Assembly: GCA_014904845.1 (NCBI GenBank)
Contig: MU119682.1
Coordinates: 1 to 28,929, forward strand
Reading direction: 5' to 3'
Source: Acephala macrosclerotiorum
Taxonomy: Eukaryota > Ascomycota > Leotiomycetes > Helotiales > Mollisiaceae
DNA: 28,929 bases
Shown: one piece after another, positions 22,001-28,929 of the stretch
Numbering within the stretch: position 1 is the first letter of the stretch
How the letters are laid out: every line of letters begins with the position of its first letter
The notes under the pieces: model-generated
Database searches by the model: none
The model's input: the letters and a program-made list of their open reading frames with translations, nothing else
Told to the model about the DNA's origin: nothing
Made by a program: the position numbers and the translations under genes

Positions 22001-22400
22001 TTATTTTACGATTCGAATTATTTAAATATATATTAATTAAACGATATATAATTATTAAAAAAAATAAAAATAAAAATAAAAAATAAAAAATTATATTAAT
22101 TTATATTTAATAATAATTTAATTTTCGATATAATAAATTTCGAAATATTTTTTATAACGCGTAATCGATTTTAAATATTTAATTAATATTAATTTTTAAT
22201 ATAGAATATAAAAAGCGAAAAAAAATATAAAAAATATATATATAATCAAAAATCAAAAAAAAACGTAAATTAAAATTTATATTGAAAAAATAAACATTTT
22301 ATTATTATGTATTTGATTTTTGTAACTCGAATTATTATTATTTCAAAATATATTCTACGTATTTTATTTTGAATTTTACATCAAGAAAAAATTTTATATA
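19025..22400. other. RIP-like DNA between the islands
   Basis: A/T-dominated sequence resumes with stops in all frames, G and C mostly as CG, and GC nearly absent. Apart from the 18-bp array near 19.6 kb and short A/T tracts I see no gene, RNA or recognisable element. The CG frequency between about 20200 and 22200 is somewhat higher than in the domain before the first island, hinting at an originally more GC-rich ancestor. Confidence 0.7.
19581..19746. repeat. 18-bp tandem array with ACTAGT core
   Basis: Nine consecutive units of about 18 bp follow the pattern TATATACTAGTAAAAATA. The middle units are identical. The outer ones vary by ACTAAT for ACTAGT, GCTAAT, ATTAGT and one AGTGAAA; most of these changes are transitions. 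ACTAGT is palindromic, so each unit is nearly self-complementary around its centre. The pattern of pure middle and diverged edges is typical of a minisatellite homogenised from the centre. Confidence 0.95.
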
Positions 22401-22410
22401 TTAATTGATT

Positions 22411-22438
22411 GCTAATAGTGCCAGCGATTTGCCAATAG
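22411..22438 (+). repeat. Left terminal inverted repeat
   Basis: It starts with GCTAATAG and ends with GCCAATAG, with 12 less conserved bases between. It pairs with 23077-23104. The overlapping TAGCGCGCGCTA (22436-22447) is a perfect 12-bp palindrome. Confidence 0.5.
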
Positions 22439-22441
22439 CGC
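22430..22441 (+). repeat. Subterminal 12-bp inverted repeat, left arm
   Basis: TGCCAATAGCGC here is the exact reverse complement of 23023-23034. It belongs to the GCYAATAGYG motif family that recurs at both ends of the island. Confidence 0.8.
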
Positions 22442-22542
22442 GCGCTACGCAGTTATTGCATGTTTAAAACTTTGGCGCTTAATGATAGTCGATTGGCAAG
22501 TAAGTCTAAACTCATAAGAACACTAAAACTCTCGGTTCTCGG

Positions 22543-22565
22543 CGACTGCAGACGACTGCGCGCAG
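22543..22565 (+). repeat. CGACTGC direct pair and palindrome
   Basis: CGACTGC occurs at 22543-22549 and 22553-22559, exactly one helical turn apart (10 bases). The second copy runs into the palindrome CTGCGCGCAG (22556-22565). The spacing fits paired protein-binding sites, but no factor can be named. Confidence 0.5.
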
Positions 22566-22653
22566 CTTTTATACAGTCACATTTAATCAATTGAATCGCT
22601 CAGTCTCTAAGTACCTCATTTTAAGTTCTCAATACTCAACACTGATTAATTGT

Positions 22654-22682
22654 AGCACTCGCTCGCAGTGCTTACTAGCACT
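22654..22682 (+). repeat. AGCACT hairpin plus extra copy
   Basis: AGCACT (22654-22659) pairs with AGTGCT (22667-22672) around a CGCTCGC loop, and a third AGCACT follows at 22677-22682. It lies inside the putative element. Confidence 0.55.
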
Positions 22683-22984
22683 CTCTACGCGCGTAAATTT
22701 TGCTTAAATCGATTGATTCTACGATCAGATTTTAAATAGTATTAATATTTTCAATTTTCATTTTTATCTATTTGCATGATTTATAAGACAGTAAAGATTT
22801 ATTAATCGAATAAAGCGCGACTACTAATTTCTTGGCGAAAAATATCAAAACTCAATAACTTTCAATTTTACAATTTAATATTTCAATGCGCGCTCGATAA
22901 ATTTACTTGAAACTTTTATAATAGACTAAATAAATACTATAGATTATAAGTTTCAAATATCTAAATATTTAGTTTTAAACTAAT

Positions 22985-23034
22985 ACTATTAGCAATGCTT
23001 TAACACTATTAGCACTAGATTAGCGCTATTGGCA
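22985..23034 (-). repeat. Subterminal motif cluster, right side
   Basis: Three copies of CTATTRGC follow one another at about 20-base spacing: ACTATTAGCA near 22986, CACTATTAGC at 23004-23013 and GCGCTATTGGCA at 23023-23034. The second is the exact reverse complement of 22411-22420 and the third of 22430-22441. The left-side motifs therefore recur here inverted, but in swapped order. Regular spacing of about two helical turns is typical of binding-site arrays. Confidence 0.65.
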
Positions 23035-23045
23035 CCAGACTAAAA

Positions 23046-23071
23046 TAGTCGATAACGCTAGCAATCGACTA
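23046..23071. repeat. 8-bp stem hairpin TAGTCGAT
   Basis: TAGTCGAT (23046-23053) and ATCGACTA (23064-23071) are perfect inverted copies around a 10-base spacer that itself contains the palindrome GCTAGC. A further TAGTCGAT lies near the left end, at 22486-22493. Confidence 0.7.
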
Positions 23072-23076
23072 AGTTA

Positions 23077-23104
23077 CTATTGGCTCGCTAATAGCGCTAT
23101 TAGC
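23077..23104 (-). repeat. Right terminal inverted repeat
   Basis: This is the reverse-complement partner of 22411-22438, with perfect 8-base blocks at both ends of the repeat. It overlaps a 20-bp palindrome, so the true element end cannot be fixed from this copy alone. Confidence 0.5.
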
Positions 23105-23105
23105 G
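23086..23105. repeat. Perfect 20-bp palindrome
   Basis: CGCTAATAGCGCTATTAGCG is identical to its reverse complement and consists of two GCTAATAG motifs head to head. It could be a dimer-binding site, the recombination product of two joined element ends, or a Helitron-type terminal hairpin (CTAG follows 22 bases later). It is the longest perfect palindrome I found. Confidence 0.9.
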
Positions 23106-23469
23106 CACGTGTCTTTCGGTAAAACGACTAGTAAAAAAAAATTTTTTTGATATATTAAAATAAATTAATATTGTAATAATAAAAATAATATATTAATAAA
23201 AAATATTAAATAATAAAAATAAATATATATTATATTATTTATTTTTCGATTTTATTGAAAAAATTTAAATATTTTTAAAAAATAATAAATAAAATCGAAA
23301 AACGTATAATTATATATAATATATTTAATTATTCGATAAAAATATATTATTATAAAAAAAAAAAATTTTAATTAAAAAATACGTTTAAAAATTTTTTATT
23401 ATATATTAATATAAATTTAATATTATAATATTAATAATAGAAATTCAAATAAAAATTTTTTTTTTTAAT

Positions 23470-23546
23470 AAAATATTTTTATTTTATAAAATATTTTTAT
23501 TTTATAAAATATTTTTATTTTATAAAATATTTTTATTTTATAAAAT
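23470..23546. repeat. 18-bp tandem array
   Basis: Four perfect copies of AAAATATTTTTATTTTAT begin at 23470, 23488, 23506 and 23524, followed by a partial fifth. Each unit contains ATAAAAT/ATTTTAT inverted segments, so the array is also a chain of small potential hairpins. Its sequence is unrelated to the 18-bp array at 19.6 kb. Confidence 0.95.
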
Positions 23547-26500
23547 ATAAAAAGAAAATTATTATTTATTACGAGAATTTATTTTTATATTCTCGATTTT
23601 TATTATTAAAATATTATATAATACGATAATTTGATTTATTAAATTATATTATTTTTTTATTAATTTTTTTTATATTATATTTTTTTTTTTAAATTTTCAA
23701 ATTATTATTAAAAAAAAATTTAAATTAATTTTTTTCGTATAATTTATTATATTAATTTTAATTAATATAATTATTAATATAAAATATATTTATTATTTTA
23801 AATTCGATATTATACGATATTAATATAATATATATATTATATAATATTATTAAAAAAAAATCGTCGTTTTTTAAATATTTTAATATTTTTAATTTTATTA
23901 TTTTAATTATTTTATATATAGTATTAAAAAATTCTTTATTTTTCAATGAATAAATATCAATTAATATTATATAATACTCGAGTAAAAAATAATTTAATTT
24001 TTAATTCGAAAATTTAATATTAACGATTTTGATTAAAATTTGTAATAAATTAATTTATTTGTTTTTTTAAATATTAATTATATTAATATATTCAATTTGA
24101 AAGTATTTTTGTATTTAGTAATAATTATTACGAAAATTATTGTTTTTTTAATTTAAAATATATTTCAAAATTTTTAATTTTAAAATTTTAAAATTTATTT
24201 CGTTTTTATTAATACGTTTTTAATATTTGATATTCGAGAAAAACTATATAAAAAAATCGTATATTTACGTAAAATTTTTCTTATAAATATTACGTTTATT
24301 ATTATTGATTTTTTTATTTTGTAATTTTATTCGATTTTTTTTAACGAATAAAATTAAAATTTTAATAAAAAATTTTAAATCGATTTTTTTTTAAATTTTA
24401 AACGTCGTTATCGTATTATTAAACTCGAATTTAAAAATATATATTTATATTAATTTATTTTAAATCAATTTTTAATAATCGAATAATATAATTTTAATAA
24501 ATATAATTATTATAAAAATAATTTAAATTTTAATAAAAATATATATTTCGAATTTCGTATTGAAAAAATAAAAAAATTAATATTTTATCGCTTTGTAATT
24601 TATATATCAAATATTTTATATAATTAATTATTTAATAAAATCGTTATTTTTATTTATTTATTCGAAAAAAGTTTTAAATAAAAATTTATAAATTGTTTTT
24701 ATATATTTTATATTAAATTTATTAAAAATATTAAATCGTAAAATAAATATAATATAATAATTCAAAAAATAAAATTTGAAATAATATTAATATACGTTTT
24801 TATTATTATTTATTATTTATTATTTAATATATGTTTTTTTATTATAAAAAATACAAATAAAAATTTAATTTAAAAATTTAATTATTGTTTTATTATATAT
24901 TTAATATATGATAATTATTATAAAACTTATTAAAATTCGAACGTAAAATAATATATAAAAAATTTTTAAAATTTTTTTTAAATAAATCTCGTTTTTTATT
25001 ATTAATTTATTATTAAATAAAATTATAATTATTAAAATATTCAAATTTTAATATTTTGATATTATACGAAATCGTTTATTTAATTAAATAAAATTAAAAA
25101 ATTATTTGTAATTATAATTTTTTTTTTTTGAATTTTCGTTTATTATTATAATTAAATAAAATTTTATATAAATTTATTTAATTGTTTTATAAGATCTCTA
25201 AAAATATTTTTATAAATATTAACGAATTTATATTTTCACGTAAAATTAATTATTAAATAAATTTAAATTAAATTTTTTTTATTTATATTTTATTTTATTT
25301 ATATTTTATTTATATTTAATTATATATTTAATATAATTAAAATTTTAAAATATTTTAAAATTTGTTTTATAAAATTTAATATATTTTATATTATTAATTC
25401 GATTTAATTTTTGTAATAATTATAATTTTTTAATAATTAATAAATAAATTAAAAATAATAAAATATTATATTTTATTATTCGTATAATAAATTAATTAAT
25501 TTAAATAAATATTTATAATTTTAATATTTAAATTAATAATAAATTTAAATCGAATAAAAAAATACGAACTTTTGAAAATAATATTTATATATATATAATA
25601 AAAAGAGATTTTAATAATATACGTTATATTATTATTAAATTTTTTAATAATATTTTTTAAAATTGAAAAGAATTTAATTAAAAGTATCGATAAAATATTT
25701 TATTATAAATAAATTTTTTTATGAGATTTTTAATTTAAATATAAACGAATTAAATTAATTGATTTTTTCGTAAATATATTATTAAAGTTTTATTTATAAA
25801 AATAATAATTAATACAATTATTATATTAAATTTTTTTTTTTTTTACAAATTTTATTATTAATTCGTTATATATATTTTATTGTATATTTTTAAATCGTTA
25901 ATATTATAAAATTTTATATTAGAATTTAAATAAAATCGTTTTTGAAAAAATAATAATTTAATAAGAATTCTAAGTATTGTATAATTAAACGAAATAAAAA
26001 TATATATATATTTATAATTTACTATTTTTAATTTGATTCAATAAAATAATTTTTAGTTTTTTTTATTAATTTTTATTAGAGATTTCATATAAAATACTAT
26101 ATATATTTTGTATTAAATTAATATAATTTCGTATTATATTAAAAGATTTTCGTATTTTAATATAAAATTTAAAATTTTTAAAAAAAATTCGATTTTATTT
26201 TTATTATATTTAATTTTCGCGAATTAAAATATTAAATTTTAATTATATTTAAAAATAAATAATTATTACGAATTTTATTTTAATATTATTAATAAAATTA
26301 AAAAAAAAAAAATTTATTTTTTTATTTTTTCGTATAAATTAACTCGAGAAATAATTAATATTTTTATTTTATTTGAAATATACGAATACAATTTTCAATT
26401 TTATTTTAAATATTATTTTTATTATATTAATAATATATTTAATATTATCAAATTTATAAAAAAGTTTATTTTGAAATTTTATTATAAAAATATCAAATAT

Positions 26501-27721
26501 TAATTTGTCGATATTATTAATAAATTCGTTTTTAATAAATTTTTTTTCGATTAAATTATTTGTAATTAATAAAATATTTATATATACGTTTTAAATTCGA
26601 AGAATTTTAATAAATATCGATATAATAAATTTTACGTTTAAATCGTAAATTAATATTATTAAAATATATTATTTAAATAATTTATATAAAAATATTATCG
26701 AAAAAAAAATTTTAATATAAGTTTTTATATATAATAATTATAAATATTATTTGATTATTTTTATTTTTATTAATAAAAAAATAATTTTTATTTAATTTAT
26801 TATTGTTTATTAATAAAAAAAATTTATTTTTAAACGAAATTAATTATTAACGTATTATTTAATCTTTACGTAAAATATTTTTATATTTTTATTTATATTT
26901 AATATTAAGATTTTTGTATTTATATGAAAACAAATTATTTAAAAAATTTATTAATTTCAAATATTTTTTATAATAAATTTAATTTCATATTATTATTATA
27001 ATTGAAAAATTAATAAATTAAAAAAATAATATTTTTAATTTTATAATACAATAAAATATAAAATTATAATTTGTATATAATAATTTTAATATATATTTTA
27101 TTTTACAATTTTAATAAATAATATATTTCTAATAACGTTTTATATTAAATATTTTAAAACGAATTCGAGAATATTTCGTAAATTTTTTTTCTTTAAAAAA
27201 TATTTTTTTTTTTTACGAAATTAAAAAAAATGATTTTCGATATAATCGATTTAAATATCGATTTTTATTATTAGAAATCGTTAATAAAAGTTTAATTTAT
27301 ACAATTTATCGTTTTATATATATATATTAAAAAGTTTATAAATTCAATTTTATTTCAAATAAAAAAAATAAAACGATCGAAAAAAAAACACGAAATTAAA
27401 ACGTATATTTAATCGATTTATTTTAATGTAATAATATTAGAAAATAATTTAAATACTCGTATTAAACTTTTTTTATATTTTTAAAATATTAAAAAAATTC
27501 TTATGAAAAAACTTTTAAAAAATAAAAATATTTTATTAAACTTTAAAAAAATCTAATAATTAAATAATATAAAATACAAAAATTATATTATTGTATTTAT
27601 TATACGTTTTTATTTAATTAATTAATTTAATTATTCGTTTGAAAAAAAAATCGAATTAGCGATTGAAAAAATTAGTATTTAATAATTACGAAATTTATTT
27701 GATTTTAAATAAATTTAATAA

Positions 27722-27758
27722 AATAATCTCAATAATCTCAATAATAATAATAATAATA
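27722..27758. repeat. Short AATAATCTC/AAT run
   Basis: Two copies of AATAATCTC lead into about five AAT triplets. It is simple sequence. Confidence 0.8.
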
Positions 27759-28493
27759 TACAAATATTAATCGAAATTTTAACGCTAAAAAATTTAAATA
27801 AAATATTAAAATTTTTTTTTAAAAATTTTTTAATTTTTTTATTTTATAAAACGATATAAATATATCAAGTAAATAATAATAAAATTTTAAAAACTAATAA
27901 AAAAAATTGTTTATATCTAGAAAAAGCATTTAATAATTAATAAAAAATATTTAATAATAATAATATTTTTAATTATTTTCTATTAAATTAAATATTAATC
28001 GTTAATAAAAATTCAAATTCTATTATTAAATAATTAAAAAAATTATTAATAAATATATTTTAAATAAAAACAATTTTTTTTATTCTTAAAAAAAGAAATT
28101 AAAATAATAATAATAAAACTTTTTAAATATAATAAATATTTAATAAAAAAACAACGAATTAATAAATTATAAATTTATTAAATACAATTACGAAATAGTT
28201 TATTAAATATAATTACAAAATGAATTTTTTTTCTTTTTATTATATTCAAATTTTTATTTTTTATTTTAATTTAATCTTTTATTAATTTATTCAAATATTT
28301 AAAATTATTTTCGAAAATTAAAAATATCGTTGAAAATTTTATTGAAATTACTATAAAAATTAAAATAAAATAAATTTTAACGAAAATAAATAAATTATTT
28401 ATTTTTTTAGTATTAATTTACTTTTTAAAAAATATTATTATATAATATATTATTAATTCTCTCGAAAAAATCTATAAATTAATTAATATATTT

Positions 28494-28729
28494 TAATATA
28501 AAAATGAAATTATATTTTTTAATAATTTAAAAATAATTAAATTTAATATACTCAAATCGCGAATAAGAAATTATAAATTAATTAATTAATTTCAAGTAAA
28601 AATAAAAATGTATATTTTAATAATTCGAAAATAAAAAAATTTAAATATTGAAAAAATTTAAATTTTATTAGTATATTTCGAAGTAAAAATAAAAATAAAT
28701 TTTTTAATAATTCGAAAATAAATAAATTT
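28494..28729 (+). repeat. Diverged direct repeats, about 86-97 bp period
   Basis: A roughly 50-bp core (AAAAATRWATTTTTTAATAA, then a TTCGAAAATAA-type block) occurs three times: at about 28494-28543, 28591-28642 and 28677-28729. The second and third agree closely, sharing an AGTAAAAATAAAAAT stretch after TTCA or TTCGA. The first lacks the CG and is more diverged. They look like an old tandem repeat eroded separately in each unit. Confidence 0.6.
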
Positions 28730-28897
28730 TTTTTAATTTTTTGCGATTATAATAAATTATATAATTGTTTAATAAATATCGAAATTATATTTATTTATTT
28801 AAAAATAAAAAATTTTAATATTAAAAAATAATATAAACGTAAAATCGTAATATAATTATAATATAATAAAATAAAATTTTATCGTAATAATAATAAA

Positions 28898-28900
<3 letters not shown>

Positions 28901-28929
<29 letters not shown>
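28901..28929. repeat. (AAT)n run at window end
   Basis: Nine or more AAT triplets run off the end of the window, so the full length is unknown. Confidence 0.95.

Larger units (their letters stand above)
22411..23131. mobile_element. Putative non-autonomous DNA element
   Basis: A second island of ordinary composition (22 of 60 G+C in 22561-22620), with sharp borders and no open reading frame. Its ends carry an imperfect 28-bp terminal inverted repeat, 22411-22438 against 23104-23077. The outer 8 bases (GCTAATAG) and inner 8 bases (GCCAATAG) match perfectly, 19 of 28 overall. Further inverted copies of the same motif lie inside, as expected of subterminal transposase-binding sites in hAT-like or MITE-type elements. 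No target-site duplication is visible. A rival reading is a Helitron-type end: the 20-bp palindrome at 23086-23105, then 22 bases, then CTAG at 23128-23131 followed by T, just where A/T-only DNA resumes. The left end lacks a clear Helitron start. Mobility is inferred from structure only. Confidence 0.45.
23132..28929. other. RIP-like DNA to window end
   Basis: A/T-only character returns directly after the second island, with CG-biased survivors and stops in all frames. A 62-codon minus-strand frame (23946 back to 23758) is low-complexity I, Y, N and K with no family resemblance. Apart from the 18-bp array, the diverged direct repeats near 28.5-28.7 kb and the terminal AAT run, nothing supports a gene, RNA or intact element. 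Isolated G outside CG is rather commoner here than in the 6-18 kb domain. Confidence 0.7.

Noticed and set aside
18145..23131. The two islands as diverged copies of one element
   Set aside because: They share only short words (CACGTGTC, CTGCGC-type palindromes, GTACCTC) without collinear alignment.
23758..23946. 62-codon minus-strand frame
   Set aside because: It is composed almost only of I, Y, N, K and L in RIP-like DNA, with no recognisable motif.
1..28929. Fungal mitochondrial DNA with A/T spacers and GC clusters
   Set aside because: No cox, cob, atp, nad, rRNA or tRNA sequence occurs in 29 kb. The CG-sparing pattern fits RIP, and the two islands are far longer than mitochondrial GC clusters.

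Overview
This window is almost entirely A/T with no recognisable protein-coding gene, tRNA or rRNA. Over most of its length the few remaining G and C bases sit mainly in the dinucleotide CG. GC is essentially absent and CA/TG are scarce. For example, positions 1-600 hold about a dozen CG, no GC and a single CA. This is the pattern left by C-to-T change at CpA on both strands, the signature of repeat-induced point mutation (RIP) in filamentous ascomycetes (Pezizomycotina). The most economical reading is an AT-rich isochore, or possibly pericentromeric or centromeric DNA, of an ascomycete nuclear genome made of transposon remains mutated beyond recognition. The organism is inferred from composition alone; the species cannot be named.

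Layout. Positions 1-4890 are RIP-like DNA with a 95-bp tandem duplication (486-675) and a long hairpin (3728-3785). Positions 4890-5460 are a less eroded, palindrome-rich, G-over-C block. Positions 5461-18144 are the most depleted part, with whole 60-base lines lacking G or C. It contains a 9-bp tandem array, a pair of about 0.4-kb inverted copies (7105-7512 and 16425-16842), a pair of about 0.2-kb direct copies (10089-10292 and 15600-15802), microsatellites and an assembly gap of 910 N (13899-14808). Positions 18145-19024 are the first island of ordinary composition. It is non-coding and carries two kinds of short hairpin, each present twice, in the order A-B-B-A. Positions 19025-22400 are RIP-like again, with an 18-bp tandem array. 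Positions 22411-23131 are the second island, a small element that looks non-autonomous. It has imperfect terminal inverted repeats, many copies of a GCYAATAG motif and a perfect 20-bp palindrome near its right end. Positions 23132-28929 are RIP-like, with another 18-bp array, diverged direct repeats and a terminal AAT run.

How the parts relate. Both paired dispersed copies are themselves RIP-like, as expected if they are the duplicated DNA that triggered the mutation. The two islands keep CA, TG and GC dinucleotides, so they either arrived after the mutation episode or were single-copy or too diverged to be targeted. The short tandem arrays and the 95-bp duplication are built from already AT-biased sequence and therefore probably arose later, by slippage. 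No operon, promoter or pathway can be read here. The two islands are the only segments likely to have kept recoverable information.
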